From assembly GCA_031216915.1 (NCBI GenBank), contig CM062292.1, forward strand, positions 68,250,790-68,314,789: a stretch of 64,000 nt of DNA, in the 5' to 3' direction. Both the position numbers and the translations under genes were made by a program. The DNA comes from Pictodentalium vernedei (taxonomy: Eukaryota; Mollusca; Scaphopoda; Dentaliida; Dentaliidae). The notes beneath the pieces are model-generated. The model did not search any database. It was given only the letters and a program-made list of their open reading frames with translations, and was not told where the DNA came from. Numbering within the stretch: the first letter of the stretch is position 1; each line of letters opens with the position of its first letter. Below are positions 13,545-23,589 of this stretch, piece by piece.

Positions 13545-14060
13545 TCAAGTTTATGTTTCGCATTGGCTATCGTCAATTTGTGGTCCACTTCAAACTACCG
13601 TGTCTCCCGCAGAACTCTCACCCGGCATCAGGGGGGGAGGGGGGGGAGGGGGAGGGATTTACTCAAAATTTCTGAGCAAATTGCGAATACGACTGGCGAC
13701 AGCGTTCTGTGCTTTTTCCATAACTGGTATTGATCTAACGTTCGCACAACTTTCTCACAACTTACAAATAAAATAGTGAGTCTGAGGCATATGTTCTCTT
13801 AAGGAACGTGGTGGTGAGATTAATAATCCAGCAACGAACACGACAGAAACCAGTAATTTATTCAGTAGCAAGTAGAGTCAGTCTAGAGACGTGAAAATCG
13901 ATTATGTAACTAATCCTTCACACAGAAAAACACCGTGTGACCCAGTGATTTTTTTCTTTGACCAGCACCGGGAATCCCGGTTTATCCCAGTTATTTTCTG
14001 CAATGCTATCACCGCGTTGGGTGTTAGAGACGTAATCCGCTTGTCACGTACTGTATACAT
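13545..14060 (-). repeat. Dispersed repeat shared with 44423-44830
   Basis: The minus strand matches the plus strand of 44423-44830 over most of its length (ATACAGTACGTGACAAGCGG, ACCGGGATAAACC, CGTGTTCATTGCTGGGTTAT-like stretches, ending GCGAAACATAAACTTGAAG). At 44.4 kb the repeat is read through by the PHD-like ORF. Here it ends about 55 bp from the CCNH exon 2 acceptor, so the branch-point region lies at its margin. It contains a G-rich run (13629-13655). Confidence 0.65.
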
Positions 14061-14517
14061 AAAATAAACAAGGGCATTGCAAAGCGTGGGCCAATGCTCC
14101 GACCCGTATTCATGTTTGAAGTAACCTTGAAGGTATTGTGGGACAGAAGAATTTTCTAAGTGGAAAGAGTGAAAAAATTTTCTAAGCTGAAAAAAAGCTA
14201 TAATTCTGGGAAAAATTATTGGACGGAACCCATTTCTTTTGCATATCCGTTCCCCCATGCAGGTCTATCAGCTTACCAAAGAACATCCCAATCCGAGCGA
14301 TGATTTTGAAATTACAAGGCAAAATGTTTGTACGGACAGACTGACGTACAGACAGATGGACATCACTAGATACCCTTGAATCCTCCTTCGGAAGTCCGGG
14401 GCATAAAACTGGAGAGCCAAGGGGAACTGCCAGTGGTGTCACAAAGATGACAGATAGCGGGTGAGGAGGGGTGTAAACCTGATTTGTCTGACTGTGATGG
14501 CTCAAGTGCAGACTGAC

Positions 14518-14588
14518 TAATATTGCAACTACATCAACAAGGCATGCCTTCATTGAAGGCATGCCTTGTTGATGTAGTTGCAATATTA
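14518..14588. repeat. Perfect 35-bp-arm palindrome
   Basis: Arms 14518-14552 and 14554-14588 are perfect reverse complements around a single T at 14553 (centre CCTTCATTGAAGG). A transcript would form a 35-bp hairpin with essentially no loop. No matching flanking inverted repeat was recognised, so the parent element is unknown. Between it and the dispersed repeat (14061-14517) I see only a CGGACAGACTGACG-type tract common in invertebrate repeats. Confidence 0.85.
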
Positions 14589-14684
14589 ATCAGTTGGGAC
14601 AACAGCTAAAAAACTCCAGACTTGTTTGAAATATATTACTTGATAAATAATATTACATGTGGTTCTCGTGATTCAACTTTTTAT

Positions 14685-15047
14685 TTAATTTATTGTTATT
14701 ATTTATTACCATAAATTGGGGTTTAATATCACTTTTGACAGCCAGTGTCACCTCGTGTCGCACAGTTTCATGGATGGAAGAAGCAAGAGTACCCAGAGAG
14801 AACAACTGAGCAATGGCGAGCAACTGCCAAGCTCCCCAACATACTAACTCCACACAAGCAGGGTGAGCACTGGTTGAAGACAAGTGCACCATCGACATGC
14901 AATACGCCTTAGTACACAGCGTCACCGTGCCCCCATATGGGCAATGCAAGATTAAGTGCCTTGCCCAAGGACATAATGCAGTTACCCCAGGTGGTGATCG
15001 AACAATGGACCTTTAAGTTGGAAGTCCAATGCCGTAACCACTTATTT
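14685..15047 (-). mobile_element. tRNA-headed SINE with shared body
   Basis: On the minus strand: a decayed tRNA-like head (GTGGTTACGGCATTGGACTT, box B-like TGTTCGATCACC), then the family body TTATGTCCTTGGGCAAGGCA, GGGGGCACGGTGA, TGTACTAAGGCGTA, CTTGTGTGGAGTTAGTATGT, TTCTCTCTGGGTACTC, and a tail TTAAACCCCAATTTAT followed by AATAAATAATAA. Nearly full length. Confidence 0.8.
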
Positions 15048-15234
15048 AACATGTACCTTAATTACTCCAAACTGGGCATCCAGCAGAATGAATTGGGTAC
15101 TAGAGACCTCCATCTGTATGACCGACTGTGTGTGTGACACAAGTTCAAGGCTCAAATCTCGTCTGGTAAGAAAGTACATGATTATAAGCAAGATAGAATG
15201 ATGTCATTTATACACCCAAATTCTGACAAAAATG

Positions 15235-17603
15235 AAAAATTTTAAGTAATTTGTATATTTTTTATACTTACCAATGGCCCAGACTAGCTGGTGCTAACTC
15301 AAATTAGCAAAACACAAATTTTGCCCCTAATCCCCAAAATTTGCATCCAAAACCGAAAAATTAAGTCCAAGATGGTCCTGTCTACTTTTGAGATCTGTGC
15401 ATGCGCAGTATCCAGGAAAGTCCCAAAATTGGCGCCAACCATCATTCTTTCTACAGTTGCCTGATAAATGTGATAAACAGCGGGGAGGTATGAGTGCCCA
15501 CTCACGGGAGGGCCATCCCCGTCTGGGCCATTGGTAAGAATAAAAAATATACAAATTACTTAAAATTTATCATATTTTTATACTACAACCAATGGCTCAG
15601 CCTAGCTGAACCGTAAAAAGGCTGGAGGGCCTAGGACTTAAAGGAAAATCCAATCTCTCAATTACTTCAGTAAAGGATAGCTCCTACAGGGAATAGGAGA
15701 AGGTAGGAATTGTGTATGTCTTTCTCTTTTACGAGAAAAGAGAAAGGCATAACACCAACAATGTAATTGAGTATTACATAATATATAATTCTCCATTTAA
15801 TGCCAGCATAACCCGTTATGCTAATTCGGTGAAGGAAAACCAATATATAAAGATAGTCCAGAGAATGAGATTCTTTATACTCATTTAAAAGTATCTGAGG
15901 ATTGTATATTAAGGCTCGTTTGACATGTAACATATACAAATGCTTCACAGTGAGCTACTCTTTAAAAACAGTACATAAATGAGACATAGTTATTGCTTCA
16001 CACCGAGCTATACATTAAAACCACCCCAGCACCAACGCGGGACTACTGTCCCCGGAGGAGGTATTCCCTTGCTTTTCACTATAAAGCCAGATGATCATAA
16101 GGGAAAAACCGTCCCCACCCCCTTCCCCTTGTTCTGAGGTAAAATTCCACAGAATGAAGAGGGCAGGGGAACAGCATCAGAGCAGGAGCAGACTGCCTAA
16201 AGACCTTTTTGATGTAACATTAGTGGACGACATTCTGAGCAACGGAAAGAGGACCCAAAGATCTAAGGTCACAGGAGGTGGACTCTAAATTTCTCAGGTA
16301 AAACTTGGTAAATGTAGAGGGCTGTGTCCAGTAAGCAGCCTTCATAAGATCAGTAATTGCTATACTGTTAGAATAAGCCCAAGAAGTGGACAGTGCTCTA
16401 ACCTCGTGTGCTGAAATCTTGTTGACAGAACGTTGATCTGAAGATAGATTTTCGTAGGCAATACGTATTGACAACTAAATCCATCTGGCTATGGAATGAA
16501 CAGAAATATCTTTTCAGTTAAGAACCAAAGAAAGAAAGAAAGGTTTTCTTCTCTTTCTAATAAAATCTGATTGACGTTTATAAATGCGCATTGCTCTGAC
16601 TGGACACAGCAATGGTCTACGATTATTCGATGACGATAAAGCCTTAATGATAATAGGTTCCAGCCACTTGTCTGGAATCTGATTTTTAGCCAAAAACCCC
16701 ATTTCCGTAGTGAGAGTAATGGTATTACCCACACTATGGTAATCAGATTCATCAACAGATAATGCATGAAGTTCACTGACTCTTCTAGCAGATGCAAAGG
16801 TCAAGAATTTGAACTCTACAACGTCTAACAGTTCAAAAGGAGCTTCTCAAAGCTTCAACAGAACCCAAGCCAAATTCCACTTCGGAATTAATCTGAGGGT
16901 TCTATCTCTATTAATATAAATTGTTTTAACAAGCTTGGATAAAGAAGTATCTGATCCAATAGCCAAGTTATCATGATGAGCATATGTGTCTGATAACATA
17001 AGATTTATAGCCCAAGTAGTTGGCAGTATGTGGAATGGATGGATCATATATATATCGACAGAATGATCTGTACACCAACAAAAGACAACCCTCCACTTCG
17101 CTGTGTAATTCAACGAAGAGGAGGTCCTCCTACAGTTAGAAATTGCATCCACTGTTTGTCCTGTAAAATGTTTTCCATCCAAGAAGGACAGCACAATGGA
17201 AATACATGAAAGTTCAGACCTTCTGGGTTGTAATGCAGTGTGTGGGACTTCCCCTGATATAGAAGGTCCTCTCATGGAGGAAGCTTCTGGAGAACGTCCC
17301 ATAACAGACACCTGAGAACACTGATCCATGGTTTCTGTGACGACAGAGGTGCTACTAGCAAGATTTTGCAGTGAGACTATTTGATCTTTAACAGAATCTG
17401 CTGAATCAACGGAACTGGAGGATATGCATATCCTATTATCCCATCCCATGAGATTGACAGGGCATCTACTGCATACGCTCGATGATCTGGGCATGGTGAC
17501 ACAAACGTTAATAACTGATTGTTTTGGTGAGTCGCAAAAAGATCTATCATGGGACGATCCCACTGGTAGCAAATCTGTGTGAATATTCGCTTGTTGGATT
17601 TGA
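15235..17603 (-). mobile_element. DIRS family A, third copy: truncated 3' fragment
   Basis: A fossil fragment, minus strand. It has the same terminal repeat (about 15235-15520), the ICR (about 15520-15610), and a tyrosine recombinase region (about 16220-17200) with the DIRS signature ASARRVSELHALSV and the HEVRALSTSWAYSNS box that holds the catalytic H-x-x-R. A little RNase H-side sequence follows and stops near 17603, where an unrelated tandem repeat begins. It is broken and retains only the 3' third of the element, with several breaks. It lies in intron 1 of CCNH. Confidence 0.75.
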
Positions 17604-18785
17604 TTTGAACATACTTGAATCTACCCCCAAAAGAATGGTGATTACCAATATGAGGATTCTGCGAGGTGGATCTCAAGAAGATTTTTAACGAATTTTCCTC
17701 ACATTGCACGGAGATAAAGTTTGGGTTTCTATAAGGAGCCCCAATATGAACCCAGGGATAAACTTGAATCTGGCCCCATAAGAAAGCTGTACATCAACTA
17801 CCAGAAGATTCTGACTGGGGATCTGAAGAAGATTTTAACCCTTTACCCAACGAATCGCCCGCATCCGCCTGCGTAATATGCAAATTCCGCAGCTGAAAAA
17901 ATATTATTTTTTGAAAAATTTCAACAAAACCTTATCATGTGACCCCTCTTTGGAACGAGCTCGTCGATATGGTTTTGTTGAAATTTAAAAAAAAATGATA
18001 TTTAAAATATTAAATTTTGAAATCATCTGCGATGGGTAAAGGGTTAAAGAATATTCCTTATATTACTTAGGTTAGAATGCAGGCTCCCATAGAGTGGAGA
18101 TTTGAACCCATGGACTTAATTTGAACAAATTTGAAACTTACCCCTCAAAGATGCTGCATACCAAATATGAAAAGATTTTGACAAGTGGATCTTAAGAAGA
18201 TTTTTCAAATAATGTTTTTCAAATTGCATTAAGTTAAAATTTGGGTTCCATAAGCAACCAAAATATGAACCGACAGACTTGATTTGATCAAATTTGCATC
18301 TGGCCCTCATAAGGAAGATGTACACCAAATATCAAAAGATTCTGAGCTGTGAAGAAGATTTTTCAAGATTATTCCTCACATTGCAATAAGCTGAAATTCA
18401 GGCTCACATGGGTAACGCAAACTTGATTTGAACAACTTAAATCTGAGCCCCTAAGGATGCTGTATACCAAATATGAAATAATTCTGACAGGTTGATCCGA
18501 AGAAGAATATTTTTAAAGAATATTCCTAATGTTTCACCATGTAAAAATTTGGGAATTCAAATATGAAGCCATCTGTAGAACTAATTTGAACAAACTTAAC
18601 TCTGACACCCATAAGGATGATGTATAAAAATATGAGAAGATTCTGACTGGTGGATCTGAAGGAGACGATTTTTAAAGAATTTCATCGTATTGCATTAAGT
18701 TAAAATTTGGGTTCTCATAAGGAGCCCAAATATGAACCAAGAGAATTAATTTGAACAAACGTGAATTTGACCCCCTGTTATAGGC
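17604..18785. repeat. Diverged ~150-165-bp tandem array
   Basis: About seven units carry a core like ATTTGAACAAACTTGAATCT followed by CCCATAAGGATG and AAATATGAAAAGATTCTGAC. Core positions are near 17606, 17760, 18113, 18279, 18433, 18582 and 18748. A TTAA-type MITE (17839-18043) interrupts it. Related units occur at 20370-20600 and 22841-23280. No coding frame is conserved across units. Confidence 0.7.
17839..18043. mobile_element. TTAA-flanked palindromic MITE (piggyBac-like)
   Basis: Starts CCCTTTACCCAACG and ends GATGGGTAAAGGG, flanked on both sides by TTAA (17835-17838 and 18044-18047). The interior carries CGCCCGCATCCGCCTGCG and the half-palindrome GGAACGAGCTCG. piggyBac-superfamily elements use TTAA and termini beginning CCC; that assignment is inference. 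Confidence 0.8.
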
Positions 18786-19694
18786 TCCTAATATGATAGC
18801 AAAATTGATATGTTTTTGGTTAGTAATTATAAACAATTAATACTTTCCAAAATTATTTTTGATTCAAAGAAAGCAGATCTTTGGTTGGGCTGACAGCTTA
18901 TTTGCATTGAGTGACCTTTGAATGTACCTATCAACATGTTTACAGATACCGTTACACAGAATCTATTTCTAGATGAATGATTGTTTTCTCATTGTGGAGC
19001 TTTCTATTTGAAGACTATAAAATAACCTCTGTCAACAGACTTCTGACAATCCTTTATTTCACAAGTGACTTGGTTATACATTCAGCGTTCATTGAACATT
19101 CAAGATTATTATTACAGGACAGTGCATTATTATAGATAGCAGCTGAGTTTAATATATATTTTCTGGAATATTTGTTTGTGCGCTGAGCATCATTCTCGTT
19201 TGGGGAAAATGTTTCCAAAATTTGAAGAGAATTTATTCTTCTTGTATGAACCATCATTTATTCTTGTGAAAAACGAGGATTCAGCTAGATAATTTTAAAA
19301 CTACCTGAGAAGCAAATACTTGTTGGATATTAATTTCATTTGAATTTCACTGAGTGCTTTATTAGAATTGGAAATATTTGGATCCTGCTGACTTTTTATG
19401 CGAACATTTCATTACAATTTATTGGTTATTGTTTCTGTAGACACATTATTCTTGGACAGTAAATACAATCTTGTAAGTTTCTTCATCACTTGATTTCTGG
19501 ATTCTATTGAACTTTATTTTGGACTAAATGATAAGTATTTCTGTTTTTATTTTCTGTAAACCATACAGTGTAACAGATTTTGTATCTATTTATTTATTTA
19601 TTGGTGTTTAAGGTTACATATTTCTGCACAATGGCTAACCATGACCGGATTTTGTATCATTTTCATTTCAAATTATTTTTATTAAATTTTAGAA

Positions 19695-20012
19695 TACAGT
19701 TAAAACTAGAAGTCCTGTCATGAAATGCGCACACATAGTACGTCGATATGCGCGTTAATCTACGCATTATGACCATAGTAAGGCTATCAAATTCTGTACC
19801 TATGGCCTGTGCACAAGCAATGTTTCAGTCAATGGACCTCCGGGTATCCCAGAGGTCCATTCGCAGAAACATTTCCTGTGTTTGCTATGAGTAACCAGGA
19901 GAACCTGCTGTGCTTTGGATGCCATTCGAGATGACAATTGCGCGCAATTCCTGCGCGCAATTAAACCTAGATAAGTGCATAGTTCATGACAGGACTTCTG
20001 CTTTTACCTGTA
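19695..20012. mobile_element. TA-flanked hairpin MITE (Tc1/mariner-like), copy 1
   Basis: About 318 bp with inverted ends TACAGTTAAAACTAGAAGTC and its complement, TA at both borders. The interior contains a central stem around CAATGGACCTCCGGG with a matching downstream arm. Five more copies are in the window. The CAGT start and TA borders point to Tc1/mariner; no transposase is encoded. Confidence 0.8.
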
Positions 20013-20130
20013 GTTAAATTCGAGTTATTGTAATTTGTTGCTGGATCTCAGATTTCTTTCTGTTAACATTATTATTATTATTATTATTACAAACCATAAC
20101 AAACCCCATCCACCACCTCCATCCCCATTA

Positions 20131-20363
20131 ACCCTTTACCTAACGAATCGCCCGCATCCGCCCGCGTAATATGCAAATTCAGCAGTTGAAAAAATATTAT
20201 TTTTCAAAAAATTTCAACAAAACCATATCATGTGACCATTTGTTGGAACGAGCTCGTTCCAACGAGGGGTCACATGATATGGTTTTGCTGAAATATTTTG
20301 AAAAAATTTAAAAAATGATATTTAAAATAATAAATTCTGATATCGTCTGCGTTGAGTAAAGGG
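20131..20363. mobile_element. TTAA-type palindromic MITE
   Basis: Left flank TTAA (20127-20130), starts CCCTTTACCTAACGAATCG, ends GTTGAGTAAAGGG; the right flank is TTCA, a decayed TTAA. The centre is the palindrome TGGAACGAGCTCGTTCCA with arms matching GTGACC...ATGATATGGTTTTG. The remainder (20364-20620) is a fragment of the ~150-bp array. Confidence 0.75.
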
Positions 20364-20865
20364 TTCAGAATGCTGTATATCAAATATCAAATGAGTCTGA
20401 CTGGTGAATCAGAAGATGAAGATTTTCAAAAATTTGAGCAGGGTAAAAAATATTGGCCCTCCCAACATAAGTCCAAATACTACTTTGAGCAAACTTGAAT
20501 CTAGAGCATATACCGGTAAGAAATATGTACACCAAATTTCAAAACAATGTGCCTGGTTGTTTATAAGATGATTTTTTTTAAAAATTTCAAGTTTTTCATG
20601 GCACTGCCCCCAGCCCATTGACCATAGCTACTTCTATTGAAGAAACTTGTAAGGGTGTCCCCCAAAGGTAACTTAGGCCAAGTTTGGTTGAGCTTATTCA
20701 AGTGGTTCTGGAGGAGAAGACTGAAAAGTTAACAGACCCCAGATGACTGATGCCAAGTGATGGAAATAGCTCACCTCGACTTTCAGTCAGTTGTGCTAAA
20801 AAGATATGTTTTTCACTGATTTCCAGAGAAGTGTCGAGTGTAGAATTAAGTAACTGAATCTTTAA

Positions 20866-21083
20866 CCCTTTCCTAACACGAAAGGCAGATGACACTTACA
20901 ACAAAATTCTCACATAACTAACTTTTTTCATTTTTTGCATCAAAAACATAGCTTATGACCCTCATTGGAATGTGCTCATAAGCTATGTTTTTGAGACAAA
21001 AAATGAAAAAGATAATGAAAACTGAATGTTGATTTTTGTGAATGGCGCCAGCTGGATTTGTCTGTTTCGTGGGGTAAAGAGAT
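20866..21083. mobile_element. TTAA-type palindromic MITE, diverged, next to CCNH exon 1
   Basis: Left TTAA at 20862-20865, starts CCCTTTCCTAACACG, ends near GGGGTAAAGAGATAA. The centre is an inverted pair around CATAGCTTATGA / TCATAAGCTATG. It ends about 90 bp from the exon 1 donor, inside intron 1. This is the subfamily with ACATAGCTTATGACC-like arms, also seen at 23668 and 55206. Confidence 0.65.
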
Positions 21084-21170
21084 AACTTTTTCTTCTTGTT
21101 GGGATTCTACACATATACATGTATGTGCAAAGGTAGTGGGTATTGCAATATATTTGAGAAATCATCTTAC

Positions 21171-21290
21171 CCTTGTATTGTCTTTCATATGAGTGTGAAC
21201 ATAGTTTCTGTTCATTTCCTGTCGCAGCTGTATCAATTCAGAATCATCATGAAATGTCCAATACTTCTTTTGTGTGCTTGTAGGAAACAT
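21171..21290 (-). CDS. CCNH: Cyclin H, coding exon 1 (start codon to first intron)
   Basis: Forty codons from the ATG at 21288-21290 to a GT donor (GTAAGA read on the minus strand, GT at 21169-21170). The peptide begins MFPTSTQKKYWTF and continues with SELIQLRQEMNRNYV. This matches the known N-terminus of animal cyclin H (human starts MYHNSSQKRHWTF, then EQLARLRADANRKF), the N-terminal helix that packs beside the first cyclin box. Cyclin H is the regulatory partner of CDK7; with MAT1 they form the CDK-activating kinase, which is also the kinase module of TFIIH in the nucleus. The exon ends in phase 0, compatible with exon 2 at 13367-13489. Only the first part of the gene is present. A TTAA-type palindromic MITE lies about 90 bp downstream in intron 1, and a TA-flanked MITE starts 121 bp upstream of the ATG. 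Identification is from remembered family sequence plus splice logic. Confidence 0.9.
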
Positions 21291-21410
21291 AGCGAATTCT
21301 AGTATTACCCTATCTGTTCATGCTGAAAAATAGAGAAAAAGTTTGGTACAGTATAACTGCCGTGCCATGTCAAAATCCATGTCGAAGGGCACTTTTCTCA
21401 GCAAATATTC
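21291..21410 (-). promoter_or_regulatory. CCNH: CCNH 5' flank: possible 5'UTR splice acceptor and 4-codon uORF
   Basis: Between the cyclin H ATG and the upstream MITE there are only 120 bp. Read on the minus strand it contains a pyrimidine tract ending in CTATTTTTCAG (AG at 21323-21324), which would make 21291-21322 a 5'UTR exon segment. Within it is an upstream ATG (21319-21321) followed by two codons and a stop (21310-21312), a minimal uORF out of the main frame. No clear TATA box or CpG island is visible. The real transcription start is therefore probably further upstream, beyond the MITE, or the promoter is TATA-less. This is inference from sequence motifs only. Confidence 0.4.
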
Positions 21411-21728
21411 TACAGTTAAAACTAGAAGTTTTGTCACGAAATGTGCGCTTATCTAGGCTTAATTGCACGTAGGAATTGCGCGCAATTGCCATATCAAATG
21501 ACATCCAAAGCACGGCAGGTTCGCCTGGTTCTTCATAGCAAACACAGGCAATGTTTCTGCCAATGGACCTCTGGGTTACCCGGAGGTCCATTGGCTGAAA
21601 CATTGCTTGTGCACAGGCCGCATGCTCACAATTTGATAGCCTTACTATGGTCATAACGCGTATATTTACGCGCATATCAATGTGCTATATGTGCGCATTT
21701 CAGGACAGGACTTTTAGTTGTAACTGTA
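21411..21728. mobile_element. TA-flanked hairpin MITE, copy 2, upstream of CCNH ATG
   Basis: Same 318-bp family as 19695-20012, in the opposite orientation (TACAGTTAAAACTAGAAG start, ...GTAACTGTA end). It carries the central stem CCAATGGACCTC...GAGGTCCATTGG. Its inner border lies 121 bp from the CCNH start codon, so it occupies the promoter or a 5'UTR intron. Confidence 0.8.
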
Positions 21729-21966
21729 CATATTCAATGAAAAGAAGTACAGAGTCGTACCTGGTGCTTCATTCATTAAAAATTTGAAGGCAATTCCATT
21801 ATGTTGGAGATTCACTGTTAACGCATGCAGTGAAATATTGCCCACGCATGGATTTTGACCTTTCCATGATGACTATACTGCAGAGGGTAAGCACATTCTT
21901 AAGTGCATCAAGTATCACAATTGTGAATGTACATCAATGTACTGAGTCTGACAATTCATTACTACA

Positions 21967-22395
21967 GTGGAGCCCACTTAATTGGATATCTCTTAGCTGA
22001 ATAACCCTGTTAATTGAATATAATTTCCCAACACAAAACCATTTACCATACCTCCAGTACAAATTTGATCTGTTAATTGAATATAGGCTTTAGAGTAAAC
22101 TCCTGTTAATTGAATAAAAAAATTTCAATCCAGTCGAGAAATTACCCTTACTCACCCCAGTTTTCCTGTGTTTATACACCTATTTGGCCTCAGTACATGC
22201 AATACAGACATTTAATCTATTATATCTTGTTTGACAGAGCTCATGGAGCTCTGTCAAACAAGATATAATAGAATAAATGCTAAGTTTATCTCTAGAACAC
22301 AGGGAAGTGACACAATCCTTATTAATTGAATACTCCTGTTAACTGAATAATTTTCATTGGCAAAGTCGCTATTCAATTAACAGGGTTCCACTGTA
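21967..22395. mobile_element. Pogo/Tigger-like MITE with TA borders
   Basis: Left end CAGTGGAGCCCACTTAATTG and right end CAATTAACAGGGTTCCACTG are inverted repeats flanked by TA. The core holds a long hairpin, AGATATAATAGA-type arms around TTTGACAGAGCTCATGGAGC. CAGTGGAACC-type termini with TA duplication are typical of pogo/Tigger elements. No transposase. The interior is related to the 81-bp satellite at 63510-64000. Confidence 0.75.
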
Positions 22396-22397
22396 TT

Positions 22398-22840
22398 AGA
22401 AGATGCATCATGGGCCCTGAAGCATGTATCCGACAATGACTAAGACAGCACACAAGTACAGGAAACAGGAACCACCTGAGATGAAGTTTTTCATTTGTTA
22501 CGCATGAAATACTGGAAAAACTCCAACAAAGAACCATACTCTACCAGAGTTGTGTTCTGTATTTATACAATAATTAAACTTGAATTGAGTGCATGAAGCG
22601 ATTACTTTTGATGAAAAATATCACCTTTGATGGCCTGTTTCCATTCTTGCATGAACGTTTTGTGTCAAGGCATTTCATGCACATCATAATTTAACTCATG
22701 TGCACAACATCCAATCAGATGCACTCTTATATGACATTCTTATGCATAATCCAGATTCCATGCACAGTGTATCTGCGGCATTTCTCAAGGTTTGTAATGT
22801 TTTGGGTAATGGAGAATATACACACCATAAGAAGCCAAAA
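22398..22840. other. Unassigned noncoding
   Basis: AT-rich sequence upstream of CCNH. I see no exon, repeat boundary or regulatory motif that I can support. Confidence 0.4.
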
Positions 22841-23280
22841 TATGAACCCATGGACTTGATTTGAACAAACGTGAATCTGGCCCATATAAGGATGCTGTCG
22901 AGTACTAGTATGCCAAATATAAAAAATTCTGACCAGCAGATCTAATATTTGGGCTCCCAAAGAGAGCCCACACGTACACTTAGAGACTTGATTTGAACAA
23001 ACTTGAATCTGATCCCCCAAAGGATGCTGTATACAGAATATCAAAAGATTCTAACTGGTTGATCTGATAAAGAAGAGTTTTAAAGAATTTTCTTTTTCTA
23101 ATTTTGCAGTCAGTTAATATTTGGGCTCACACAGGGAGCCTTATTAAGACATTTAATAAGACCAACTTGAATCTGATACACCCCCAGGCCCCACCACCAC
23201 CACCACTACAGAGTTTGTATATGAAATATCAAATGATTCTGATCAGTAGTTCTGATGGAGATTTTTTTAATTTTTGAAAA
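22841..23280. repeat. Fragment of the ~150-bp tandem family
   Basis: Three units with cores near 22858, 22990 and 23155 (TTGATTTGAACAAACTTGAA, CCCAAAGGATGCTGTATAC). The same family as 17604-18785. Confidence 0.65.
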
Positions 23281-23589
23281 GTGCAGATTCCAATTTTCAT
23301 TTCACCAGGACGAGGGAGAGGGTGGGGGGAAGTCTGGGTAGTAACCCTGGGGCCCAGAACTTTGTGGGCCCAGGCTTGACCCAGGAGTCCAGGATTCTTG
23401 GATCAGGTCTGTGCATGTTGTCTGAATATGGAATGCTTTCAACAAAGCCAATTTTCCACTGAGTGCCCTTTCCAAAGTTCGTACCATTGTAATCTTATCA
23501 GCATTTTAGTTTTACACAACAGAACCAGTACGGCTATTACAGCCACTAGTTCTATAGTTGTGTAGAACTAAATGTTAAGAAGGAGGATG

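Larger units (their letters stand above)
13490..21170 (-). other. CCNH: CCNH intron 1
   Basis: The interval between the two supported cyclin H exons, GT at 21169-21170 and AG at 13490-13491. About 7.7 kb, almost all accounted for by repeats: a dispersed repeat next to exon 2, a 35-bp-arm palindrome, a tRNA-headed SINE, a DIRS-A fragment, a diverged tandem array, three TTAA-type MITEs and one TA-type MITE. The stretch 18786-19694 is AT-rich and I see nothing recognisable in it. Confidence 0.8.

Noticed and set aside
21370-21675. 101-aa ORF upstream of CCNH and similar ~70-aa ORFs at 24.5, 25.4 and 47.2 kb.
   Set aside because: All are translations of the TA-type MITE family.
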